64,000 nucleotides of DNA from Paenibacillus sp. FJAT-29882 (GTDB lineage: Bacteria > Bacillota > Bacilli > Bacillales > DSM-1321), in contig NZ_LMVB01000001.1 of NCBI RefSeq assembly GCF_001510645.1, positions 1,073,854 to 1,137,853 on the forward strand, in the 5' to 3' direction. This document shows, in pieces, positions 36,432 to 45,012 of the stretch. The translations under genes and the position numbers were made by a program. The notes under the pieces were generated by a model. That model was not told the DNA's origin and did no database searches. It saw only the letters and a program-made list of their open reading frames with translations. The stretch's first letter is position 1, and every line of letters starts with the position of its first letter.

Positions 36432-37355
36432 ATGAAAACTGCTATTGGCATTGATATTGGAGGAACGAAAATAGCGATTGGCGTTGTACAAGAGGATGGA
36501 AACGTCCTAACAACACATGAATTTCCGACCAAGGTTGAATATGGGCCAGATTACGCTACCGACTTGATTATTTCGTGTGTGAAAGAATTCATGCAACAAT
36601 TCCCAGCCATTAGAGGAATAGGTATAGGTGCTCCGGGTCCGCTAGACTCGAAACAAGGAATCGTACTAAATCCACCCAATCTAAAATCGTGGCATGGTTA
36701 TCCAATAGTACATAAAATTGATAGCGTTTTCGGATTGCCGGTAAGAATTTTGAATGATGCCGATGCAGCCGCGTTTGGAGAGTACTTTTTTACTTATAGA
36801 GATACATATAAACATGTCCTCTATGTAACAGTTAGCACTGGAATTGGTGGAGGAATCATAATAAATGAGTCGTTATATGAAGGTGCCCTATCTGGTGCCG
36901 GTGAAATTGGGCATAGCGTAATCCAGCCTGAAGGTCTCGTTTGTGGCTGCGGCAAACAAGGATGTTTGGAGACACTTGCATCTGGGACTGCTCTGAACCG
37001 TATTTGGAAAGATAGAATGGCAGCAGAAGGAAAGCCAGTAGATCCTAATTGGAACAGCAAAGATCTTTTTGCTCAATTCCATGAAAATGACCATATTGCC
37101 CGATTGGTTATTGAGGAAGCTTCCACTCATTTAGCATTGGGGCTCAGCCAAGCAATACAAGCGCTGAATCCTGAGCTACTCATATTAGGTGGTGGAGTTA
37201 TCATCGGACAGCCAGTATTTTATAAAATGGTTAGTGAAAAACTACCAAATTACCTTTTAGACCAACATAGTCAATTACTAAAGATAGAAAAAGCCAGTCA
37301 TGGTGCATTAGCAGGAGTAAAAGGAGCTGCGGCTACGATCTTGTCGAAGGATTGA
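36432..37355 (+). CDS. ROK-family sugar kinase with zinc motif
   Basis: This 307-residue ROK kinase has the ATP-binding start GIDIGGTKIAIGVV, the sugar-binding block GIGAPGPLD and NDADAAAFGEY, and the zinc motif VCGCGKQGCLETLASG with the upstream GEIGH histidine. Enzymes with this motif phosphorylate free glucose, mannose, GlcNAc or ManNAc. Here mannose or GlcNAc released from N-glycans is the likely substrate. The ATG at 36432 has AAGGAG 7 bases upstream; an earlier in-frame start at 36399 is less likely. It heads the ROK-GH38-GH125-GH85 group. Confidence 0.88.
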   Translation: MKTAIGIDIGGTKIAIGVVQEDGNVLTTHEFPTKVEYGPDYATDLIISCVKEFMQQFPAIRGIGIGAPGPLDSKQGIVLNPPNLKSWHGYPIVHKIDSVFGLPVRILNDADAAAFGEYFFTYRDTYKHVLYVTVSTGIGGGIIINESLYEGALSGAGEIGHSVIQPEGLVCGCGKQGCLETLASGTALNRIWKDRMAAEGKPVDPNWNSKDLFAQFHENDHIARLVIEEASTHLALGLSQAIQALNPELLILGGGVIIGQPVFYKMVSEKLPNYLLDQHSQLLKIEKASHGALAGVKGAAATILSKD

Positions 37356-37374
37356 GATATAGGAGGGAAACAAA

Positions 37375-40092
37375 ATGGAATCTAAGACTACTGCGCATAT
37401 TATTTCTCACTCCCACTGGGATCGGGAATGGTATATGTCTTTTGAAAAGCATCGTTACTACTTAGTGAAGTTAATGGATACACTAATCGATTTGTTTGAA
37501 AAAGGAGAAGATTTTCAGAGTTTTCACTTGGATGGACAAACGATTATTTTAGAAGATTATTTCCAAATTCGTCCTGATAAAAAAGAAATAGTTAAGAAGT
37601 TAATACAAGAAAAAAAGCTTCATATTGGTCCTTGGTATGTGTTACAAGACGCATTCTTAACAAGCTCAGAAGCGAATGTCAGAAATATGTTGTACGGTTT
37701 ACAAGATGCGAAGGAATACGGTGCTGTGTCAAAGTTAGGATACTTCCCGGATACATTTGGTATTTACGGACAAGCACCTCAATTGCTTCTGCAAGCTGAT
37801 ATTAAAACGGCTGCGTTTGGGAGAGGTGTAAAACCAACAGGCTTTAATAATATGGTGAGCGATACGAAAACATTTGAATCGCCATATTCAGAACTTAAGT
37901 GGGAGTCGCCAGATGGTTCGGCTGTGCTTGGAGTATTGTTTGCGAATTGGTATTCAAACGGCAATGAAGTACCTGTAGATAAAGAGAGTGCTAAAACGTA
38001 TTGGGAAACAAAGCTAGCTGATGCTAAGAAATATTCTTCAACGCCACATCTTCTTTTCATGAATGGGTGTGATCATCAACCAGTTCAAGTGGATATAGGT
38101 GAAGCAATCAAAGTGGCTGAAGAACTTTTCCCTGATACTACGTTTATACATTCTAGTTTTGATGAATATTTAGAAGCACTTCAGCGCTCATTACCAGAAC
38201 AACTCCAGACGATTTCAGGTGAATTGCGAAATCAACTGACAGATGGGTGGTCAACGCTTGTAAATACAGCCTCTGCTCGAATTTATTTAAAGCAGATGAA
38301 TCAAGAGAGTCAAACACTATTAGAAAAAGTGGCTGAGCCACTATCTGTGTTTTCATATTTACTTGGTCATGAATATCCACGTGATTATTTGCGTTATGCA
38401 TGGAAAACTTTGATGGAAAATCATCCACATGACAGTATTTGCGGTTGTAGTGTAGATGAAGTACATCGAGAAATGGTAACTCGTTTTGAGAAGGTTCAGC
38501 AGACTGCAGAAACTATTATCGAGGAAAAAGCCAATGAAGTTGTATCTCATATTTCAACGAAACAAAGTGGTGTTGATGAGGATATGATTCCAGTTGTCGT
38601 TTTTAACACATCAGGAAATACACGAGATGTGGTTATCGAAAAGGAAGTTGAACTAGAAAAAGTCTATTTTTCAGAGATGCCTTTTTCAGAGATTCCAGAT
38701 TTTCTTCGTTCGAAGGATTTACCTAGTATTCATTTGGTTGATAAGAATGGCACGGAACATCTCTGTAAAACAGAGGATCTTGGTATTCGGTTTGGATATG
38801 ACCTACCTGAGAATGGTTTCCGACGTCCATATTATGCAAGAACGATCAAATTAACATTCCTAGCTGAATCTCTTCCGGGCTATGGGTATAAAACATATTA
38901 TATTAAACTTGCCACGGAAACGAACTTGAATGAACAGCCATCGATTAATCGAAGTGCTCATGAAATGGAGAATGAATATGTCCATTTATTGATTCATGAA
39001 AATGGTTCGTATACATTGACTGACAAAGAGACTAGGAAAGTATTCGAAAATCTAGGAATCTATGAAAATAGCGGGGACATCGGTAACGAATATATGTTTA
39101 GGAAACCAAATAGTGAAGTTCCTCTTACTACGAAAGATTTGAAAGCACAGATAAGAGTAGTTGAAGACCATTCATTACGCTCCGTTATAGAACTTGTTCA
39201 TGAGTGGGAGATTCCAAAAGAAGCCGATGAACAATTTCAACAAGAAAAAGAACGATTAGTTTGGCATAAGGACAGACAATCAGGTCGATCTTCTGAAAAT
39301 GTAACCATTCGTTTAACTACACATATTCAGTTAGATCAAAAAGCAAAGGGACCGTCTGTTAAGGTTACAATTGAAAACCAAGCAACGGATCATCGTTTAC
39401 GTGTGCTTTTCCCTACTGATCTAGCTACGAATGAACATTATGCAGATAGTATTTTTGAAGTAGTAAAACGTCCTAATACACCTGAAAGAGAGTGGGAGAA
39501 CCCTAGCTTTGATCATCATCAACAGGCTTTTGTAAGTGTAACAGACGGAGAGTATGGGATGACAATTGCGAACAAAGGATTACATGAGTATGAAATCCTT
39601 GAGGAACAACAAACTATAGCCGTTACGATTCTGCGTTCAACTTCTGAATTAGGCGATTGGGGTCTATTTCCGACACCAGAGGCTCAATGTATCGGAACGT
39701 ACCAAGCGGAGTGGATGGTTATCCCTCATAAAGGGACAGTAGTTGAATCAGAGGCATTCAAAGAGGCCTATGACTTCCAAGTGCCTGTGATTGTTGTGCA
39801 AACAGATGTGCATGAGGGGATACTTCCAACCGAAAAGACATTTTTCACTTGGGAAGGTAAATCGTTAGCAATCTCATCTATCAAGTTAGCGGAGGAAAGA
39901 GATGACGTAATTGCTCGATGGTTTAACACATCTGAAAAAGAAACAATGGTCAGTGCTCAACCAATGCAAGGTACAACTAGTTATAAGAGTACGATCATTG
40001 AAAGTGTGAAAGAGCAGTATGAAAATACGCAAATTCAAGAAAAAGTAAAACCGTTTGAAATTATTAGCCTTGGTTGGCAAGTGAAGGAGTGA
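37375..40092 (+). CDS. GH38 alpha-mannosidase, bacterial short type
   Basis: This 905-residue cytoplasmic alpha-mannosidase has the zinc site HSHWDREW at residues 12-19, the predicted nucleophile Asp126 in GYFPDTFGIYGQ, and the zinc histidine in HPHDSICGCSVDEVHREM. The N-terminal catalytic domain is followed by beta-rich domains with FNTSG and WNTS-like elements. It resembles the MngB/streptococcal GH38 group, whose streptococcal members cut alpha-1,3-mannose links. It has no signal peptide. GAGG precedes the ATG and GH125 follows after 5 bases, so imported high-mannose oligosaccharides are the likely substrate. Confidence 0.92.
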   Translation: MESKTTAHIISHSHWDREWYMSFEKHRYYLVKLMDTLIDLFEKGEDFQSFHLDGQTIILEDYFQIRPDKKEIVKKLIQEKKLHIGPWYVLQDAFLTSSEANVRNMLYGLQDAKEYGAVSKLGYFPDTFGIYGQAPQLLLQADIKTAAFGRGVKPTGFNNMVSDTKTFESPYSELKWESPDGSAVLGVLFANWYSNGNEVPVDKESAKTYWETKLADAKKYSSTPHLLFMNGCDHQPVQVDIGEAIKVAEELFPDTTFIHSSFDEYLEALQRSLPEQLQTISGELRNQLTDGWSTLVNTASARIYLKQMNQESQTLLEKVAEPLSVFSYLLGHEYPRDYLRYAWKTLMENHPHDSICGCSVDEVHREMVTRFEKVQQTAETIIEEKANEVVSHISTKQSGVDEDMIPVVVFNTSGNTRDVVIEKEVELEKVYFSEMPFSEIPDFLRSKDLPSIHLVDKNGTEHLCKTEDLGIRFGYDLPENGFRRPYYARTIKLTFLAESLPGYGYKTYYIKLATETNLNEQPSINRSAHEMENEYVHLLIHENGSYTLTDKETRKVFENLGIYENSGDIGNEYMFRKPNSEVPLTTKDLKAQIRVVEDHSLRSVIELVHEWEIPKEADEQFQQEKERLVWHKDRQSGRSSENVTIRLTTHIQLDQKAKGPSVKVTIENQATDHRLRVLFPTDLATNEHYADSIFEVVKRPNTPEREWENPSFDHHQQAFVSVTDGEYGMTIANKGLHEYEILEEQQTIAVTILRSTSELGDWGLFPTPEAQCIGTYQAEWMVIPHKGTVVESEAFKEAYDFQVPVIVVQTDVHEGILPTEKTFFTWEGKSLAISSIKLAEERDDVIARWFNTSEKETMVSAQPMQGTTSYKSTIIESVKEQYENTQIQEKVKPFEIISLGWQVKE

Positions 40093-40097
40093 AGGAA

Positions 40098-41426
40098 ATG
40101 ATTACTGAGACTACAATCCCACAATCACTAACACAATTAATTGATAAGGTGAAGGAACATTTTCCTGAAGATAAAAAGCTTCAGGAAATGTTTGAACAAT
40201 GCTTTGTGAATACGTATGAAACAACATTAAAGCCACAAGAAGATGGAACAACATTTGTTATTACAGGTGATATACCAGCAATGTGGTTAAGAGATTCAGC
40301 TGCCCAAGTACGCCCATATCTACTTGCTGCTGAAGAGGACGAAGAAATGGCGAAACTAATTGAAGGTGTTGTCCGCCGTCAAATGAACTATATGGTTCAT
40401 GACCCATATGCAAATGCATTCAATGTAATTGCTAATGGAAAAGGCCATCAAGAGGATAAAACGGATATGTCCCCAATGACATGGGAACGTAAATATGAAA
40501 TTGACTCACTTTGCTATCCGATTCAACTTGCTTATCTTTTATGGAAGTCAACTGGAAGAACGTCCTACTTTGATGGCACATTTATAAAAGCGTTAAACCA
40601 GATCTTGCATGTTTGGAAAGTTGAACAAAATCATGAGGATGAATCAACATATAGCTTTGAAAGAATGGATGTAAGACAATCAGATACTCTGAACAGAGAT
40701 GGAAAAGGATCTAAAACTGTGAGAACAGGAATGACTTGGAGTGGATTTAGACCAAGTGATGATGCTTGTTTATATGGTTATTTAGTACCTGCAAATATGT
40801 TTGCGGTCGTAGTACTAGGTTATGCGTCAGAGATTTGTAAAGAAGTTTTAAAAGATGAAAGTCTTGCAACGCAATGTGAGCAACTAGCTACTGAGATAAA
40901 AGAAGGAATAGAAAAATTTGCCGTGTTAGAACATCCGATTTATGGAGATCTATATGTCTATGAAACAGATGGAATGGGTAGGTATCATCTTATGGATGAT
41001 GCGAACGTTCCTAGTTTACTAGCGGCTCCATATCTTGGCTGGTGCCAATTTGATGATAAAACCTATCAGAATACTCGTAACTTTTTATTAAGTAGGGATA
41101 ATCCATACTTTTATGAAGGAAAAGTGGCCAATGGAATTGGAAGTCCCCATACACCGGATCATTATATTTGGCATATTGCATTAGCAATTGAGGGGATGAC
41201 ATCTACAGATGTTTCTGATAAAAAGAGAATTTTGGAGATGATGAAGCAGTCAGATGGAGGAACTGGATTTATGCATGAGGGCTTTAATGCAGATCAACCA
41301 GAAGAATTTACGAGAGAGTGGTTCTCATGGGCAAATTCGATGTTTAGTGAATTTGTATTAAGTTTATGTGGTTTTGCAGTTAAAGGAAGTCCGCTTTATA
41401 AAAAGCTACAAGAAAACAGCATATAA
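40098..41426 (+). CDS. GH125 exo-alpha-1,6-mannosidase
   Basis: This 442-residue enzyme belongs to the GH125 (Mug157-related) family, which trims terminal alpha-1,6-linked mannose. Family blocks are FVITGDIPAMWLRDSAAQVR (residues 53-72), VRTGMTWSGFRPSDDACLYGY, MDDANVPSLLAAPYLGW and GIGSPHTPDHYIWHIALAIEG. No signal peptide is present. The ATG at 40098 follows GGAGTGAAGGAA, and translation is probably coupled to the preceding GH38 gene. A GH38 and GH125 pair beside a ROK gene is also known from the pneumococcal N-glycan locus. Confidence 0.93.
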   Translation: MITETTIPQSLTQLIDKVKEHFPEDKKLQEMFEQCFVNTYETTLKPQEDGTTFVITGDIPAMWLRDSAAQVRPYLLAAEEDEEMAKLIEGVVRRQMNYMVHDPYANAFNVIANGKGHQEDKTDMSPMTWERKYEIDSLCYPIQLAYLLWKSTGRTSYFDGTFIKALNQILHVWKVEQNHEDESTYSFERMDVRQSDTLNRDGKGSKTVRTGMTWSGFRPSDDACLYGYLVPANMFAVVVLGYASEICKEVLKDESLATQCEQLATEIKEGIEKFAVLEHPIYGDLYVYETDGMGRYHLMDDANVPSLLAAPYLGWCQFDDKTYQNTRNFLLSRDNPYFYEGKVANGIGSPHTPDHYIWHIALAIEGMTSTDVSDKKRILEMMKQSDGGTGFMHEGFNADQPEEFTREWFSWANSMFSEFVLSLCGFAVKGSPLYKKLQENSI

Positions 41427-41499
41427 GTTAAGAAACATTACCGCATCTTGGTTGTTACAGAGGTTGGAAAAAAATAATCTTAATAACAGGAGTGGGAAT

Positions 41500-44160
41500 T
41501 TGTTGAAAATTAGATATGGTCTTATCACTGCGTTCTTAAGTTTGCTTATAGTTTGTGTACTTCCGATTACAGGTTTTGCAAAACAGCCGGAATCATCTTA
41601 TTGGTATCCTGGAACATTATTAAAATGGAGTCCAAAAAGTGATCCTGACGCTGTATATAACAAAAGTACTATTCCATTAGCTGATAGAGAAGTTGTTTTC
41701 AGTGTAAATGAAACGTCACAGTCAGAAGCAAAATTGGTTGCATTATCGGCATTAAATCCCAACACGAGTGGGGTCCCATCTCAAGGTGGAAATGAATTTT
41801 TTGCCAATACTTTTAGCTACTGGCAGTATGTTGATTTAATGGTGTATTGGGCGGGTTCTGCTGGAGAAGGAATTATTACTCCTCCAAGTGCTGATGTAAT
41901 TGATGCTTCTCATAAAAATGGCGTTCCAATCTTAGGAAATGTTTTCTTTCCCCCAACGGCTTACGGGGGACAAGCACAATGGGTAGACCAAATGCTTGTA
42001 CAGCGTGAGGATGGATCATTTCCTGCTGCTGACAAACTGTTAGAGGTTGCTGAATATTACGGATTTGATGGCTGGTTTATCAACCAAGAAACAGCAGGTG
42101 GAAATAGAGAAACTGCTCAAAAAACAAAACAGTTTTTAAAATATCTTCAAGATAATAAGCCAAAAAATATGCAAATTATGTGGTATGACTCAATGGTTGA
42201 AAGCGGAGCAATTAGTTGGCAAAATCACTTAACAGATCGTAATAAAATGTTTTTACAAGATGGTAATGACAAAATTTCCGACAGTATGTTTTTAAATTTC
42301 TGGTGGACAAATCAACAATCATCTCATGATAAGGCACTAGAAATTGGTAGAAGTCCATATGAACTATATACTGGCATTGATGTCGAGGCAAATGGAACGA
42401 ACACAAACATTCCATGGAAAGGCATTTTCCCAGAAGGACAAAAACCATTGACTTCATTAGGGATTTACCGTCCAGACTGGGCTTTTAAAACAACTGAAAC
42501 AATGGAAGCGTTCTATCAAAAAGAACAGGAATTTTGGACTGGAAAAGCTGGGGATCCTCGCAAGACTGGTGAAAATGGAGACTGGAAAGGGATGGCTCAC
42601 TATTTTGATGCAAAAACGGCCATTCAAGAGCTTCCGTTTGTGACCCATTTTAATACAGGTAGTGGGAAATTCTTTGCAGTAGATGGTGCTATACAAAGTA
42701 AAGAAGAATGGAATAATCGTAGTTTACAAGATATTTTACCTACATGGCGCTGGTTAAAGGATAGCGAAGGAGAACCTCTAGATGTTGACTTCGATTGGGA
42801 TACAGCATTTTACGGTGGAAGTTCTTTGAATGTTTCTGGAAACTTAACGAAAGAAAATGCCACACATGTGAAGCTTTATAAAACGAATCTCCTAGTTGAA
42901 AAAGATACTGAGGTCTCGGTAACTTACAAAACTGATATGAAAAAGCCTAACATGAAACTTGGTGTAAGCTTTGTAAATCAGCCTGATGATTTTGTGTTTT
43001 TTGATGTTAAGAAAAAGAGCCGAAATCAATGGATGAAAGAAACAGTTAAATTAAACAAGTATAAGGGAAAACGAATTGCGACGATTTCTCTATTCTTCGA
43101 GAGTGATAAAGCAATTGAAGATTATCAAATGAACATCGGAGAAATTAAAGTTACAAATAAACATAGCGATAAAGAAATCCCAGATGTACCAAAGAAAGCT
43201 CAGGTGAAAAATCCAACTTTCAATGAAGGACTATATACGGATTTAGAATTATCATGGGAGTCAGTGGAAGGTGATATTCAGCATTATGAAATTTATCGCA
43301 CTCTTCCTAATAAAGAAAAGGAATTTATCGGGGCAGTTCCAAATAATGCTTACTATATTTCGAACTTACGAAGAAGTGGTAAGGAAACAGCGACTTCCCT
43401 AGAAATTGTAGCTGTAACGACTGATTTTGTTCGGGGTGAAGCTGCGAAGGTCAAGTTTAAATGGCCTGCATACCCACAACCAAAGGCAGACTTTAACGTA
43501 AATCAAACAGTTGTAGCACCAGGTGAAAAAATCCAATTCTTTAACAATTCATCGGAAGCGACAGAGGAAGTTCAATGGCAGATTGAAGGTGGCACACCTA
43601 CAGTAAGTACTGAGCATAATCCAGTTGTAACGTATGAAGAAGAAGGAGTGTACTCCGTTACCCTGATCGCTAAAAATAGCGAGGGAGAGGACGTTCTTAC
43701 AAAAGAAGGCTTTATTACAGTTTCAAAAGATGCAAAAAACATTACGAACGTTGCACTGAATAAAACTGCAACTGCTAGTGGACAATGCTCTCCTTCTGAA
43801 GGACCAAAGTACGCGATTGATGGGAATGTAACGAATAATAGTAAATGGTGTGCCATTGGTACAAATCATTGGTTAAAAGTTGATTTCGGTGAGGCGATTA
43901 ATTTATCAAAATTTGTTGTCAAACATGCCGAAGCAGGCGGAGAGCCAGCAGCCTTTAATACAAGGGCATTCACAGTTGAGATAAGTCTTGATGGGGAAAA
44001 TTGGACGAAAGCCGTAAATATCACAAATAATACAGCTGCTATTTCAGAACATCCCATTACAACGACAAAAGCTCAATATATTCGCTTATCTGTCCAACAA
44101 CCAACACAAGGTGGGGACCAAGCGACAAGAATATTTGAAGTCGAGGCATATGGATATTAA
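41500..44160 (+). CDS. Secreted GH85 endo-beta-N-acetylglucosaminidase
   Basis: This 886-residue ENGase cuts between the two core GlcNAc residues of N-glycans. A signal peptide (LLIVCVLPITGFA, cleavage near residue 28) is followed by the GH85 barrel with YWQYVDLMVYWAGSAGEG and the catalytic pair Asn195 and Glu197 in FDGWFINQE. A beta-sandwich and a fibronectin-like region, a PKD-like domain (about 661-744) and a C-terminal F5/8C (CBM32-like) domain (about 750-886) come next. No sortase motif or anchor is seen, so it should be released. The TTG at 41500 has AGGAG 7 bases upstream. Confidence 0.93.
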   Translation: MLKIRYGLITAFLSLLIVCVLPITGFAKQPESSYWYPGTLLKWSPKSDPDAVYNKSTIPLADREVVFSVNETSQSEAKLVALSALNPNTSGVPSQGGNEFFANTFSYWQYVDLMVYWAGSAGEGIITPPSADVIDASHKNGVPILGNVFFPPTAYGGQAQWVDQMLVQREDGSFPAADKLLEVAEYYGFDGWFINQETAGGNRETAQKTKQFLKYLQDNKPKNMQIMWYDSMVESGAISWQNHLTDRNKMFLQDGNDKISDSMFLNFWWTNQQSSHDKALEIGRSPYELYTGIDVEANGTNTNIPWKGIFPEGQKPLTSLGIYRPDWAFKTTETMEAFYQKEQEFWTGKAGDPRKTGENGDWKGMAHYFDAKTAIQELPFVTHFNTGSGKFFAVDGAIQSKEEWNNRSLQDILPTWRWLKDSEGEPLDVDFDWDTAFYGGSSLNVSGNLTKENATHVKLYKTNLLVEKDTEVSVTYKTDMKKPNMKLGVSFVNQPDDFVFFDVKKKSRNQWMKETVKLNKYKGKRIATISLFFESDKAIEDYQMNIGEIKVTNKHSDKEIPDVPKKAQVKNPTFNEGLYTDLELSWESVEGDIQHYEIYRTLPNKEKEFIGAVPNNAYYISNLRRSGKETATSLEIVAVTTDFVRGEAAKVKFKWPAYPQPKADFNVNQTVVAPGEKIQFFNNSSEATEEVQWQIEGGTPTVSTEHNPVVTYEEEGVYSVTLIAKNSEGEDVLTKEGFITVSKDAKNITNVALNKTATASGQCSPSEGPKYAIDGNVTNNSKWCAIGTNHWLKVDFGEAINLSKFVVKHAEAGGEPAAFNTRAFTVEISLDGENWTKAVNITNNTAAISEHPITTTKAQYIRLSVQQPTQGGDQATRIFEVEAYGY

Positions 44161-44173
44161 GTATGATAATCGG

Positions 44174-44196
44174 AAAGGGGATTATTTCCCCTTTTT
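44174..44196 (+). terminator. Terminator after the GH85 gene
   Basis: AAAGGGGA (44174-44181) and TCCCCTTT (44187-44194) form a perfect stem around TTATT, followed by further Ts. Confidence 0.88.
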
Positions 44197-44201
44197 GTGG
44201 A

Positions 44202-44245
44202 AAAGTGGCGGGGCTTCGCAAAATCAGCTCCGCACCGCCACTTTC
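44202..44245 (+). terminator. Second hairpin after the GH85 gene
   Basis: AAAGTGGCGG (44202-44211) pairs perfectly with CCGCCACTTT (44235-44244) across a 23-base loop. With the hairpin just before it, this makes a double terminator separating the first glycosidase group from the DUF624 gene. Confidence 0.65.
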
Positions 44246-44347
44246 ATTAGGTAATACAGTTTTTAGAACCTGAGAACCTTTTTCATCGTTGGGTTGGGAT
44301 CAGACGCTCAAGGATGTTTCTTACCATAATAGTAGGGGATGAAAAAC

Positions 44348-44992
44348 ATGGGGAGAATGTTACAAGAAGTAAGTGAATGGATTGTTAGGTTAGTTTGGAC
44401 GAATATTCTTTGGTTTGTATTTATCGTGGCTGGACTAGGTGTTTTTGGTATTATGCCAGCTACTGTTGCTTTATTTGCTGTGACACGAAAGTGGAAGATG
44501 AAAGAGCTAGACGTTTCCATATTGAAGATATATAAAGAAACCTTTAAAAAAGAGTTTGTCCGTTCAAATTGTATTGGGCTAATTTATGCGGCGATTGGCT
44601 TTTTTTTATATGTCGATTTAAGAATTGCTGAAAACATGGAAGGAACGTTTTCCGTTATTCTTTATGTTTTTATTAGTTTTATCATTCTTTTATATCTGAA
44701 TACTATTATTCACTTTTTCCCTGTCTATGTACATTATCAATACTCAATAAAGGAGTACATCAAACAATCCTTTATTATTTCACTTATTAGTCCTTTTTCC
44801 ACATTATTGATTGGTATTGGTTTGTTTTTTATTGGCTATTTAATCACGAATATGCTGGGACTTCTACCATTTATTTCAGGTGTACTGCCTGCCTATTGGA
44901 TTATGAATGTTTGTATAAATAGATTTAATACTCTAGAACGGCAGCAATCACAAGTAAATAAACAAATGAAGTTCAAGGAAAGCGTAAATTAA
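44348..44992 (+). CDS. DUF624 (YesL-like) membrane protein
   Basis: This 214-residue protein has about five hydrophobic spans (LVWTNILWFVFIVAGLGVFG, CIGLIYAAIGFFLYV, VILYVFISFIILLYL, ISPFSTLLIGIGLFFIGYLI and a final one). YesL-family proteins are found beside YesM/YesN two-component systems and CUT1 sugar importers in Bacillus, but their job is unknown. The ATG at 44348 has AGGGG 9 bases upstream; ATG at 44339 touches the ribosome-binding site. The second GH38 gene follows after 20 bases. Confidence 0.85.
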   Translation: MGRMLQEVSEWIVRLVWTNILWFVFIVAGLGVFGIMPATVALFAVTRKWKMKELDVSILKIYKETFKKEFVRSNCIGLIYAAIGFFLYVDLRIAENMEGTFSVILYVFISFIILLYLNTIIHFFPVYVHYQYSIKEYIKQSFIISLISPFSTLLIGIGLFFIGYLITNMLGLLPFISGVLPAYWIMNVCINRFNTLERQQSQVNKQMKFKESVN

Positions 44993-45012
44993 TATACGAA
45001 TGGGGGATTTAT

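Noticed and set aside
41368..41499. Upstream extension of the GH85 frame into the GH125 gene
   Set aside because: It would put 44 unrelated residues before a clear signal peptide; TTG at 41500 has a proper ribosome-binding site.
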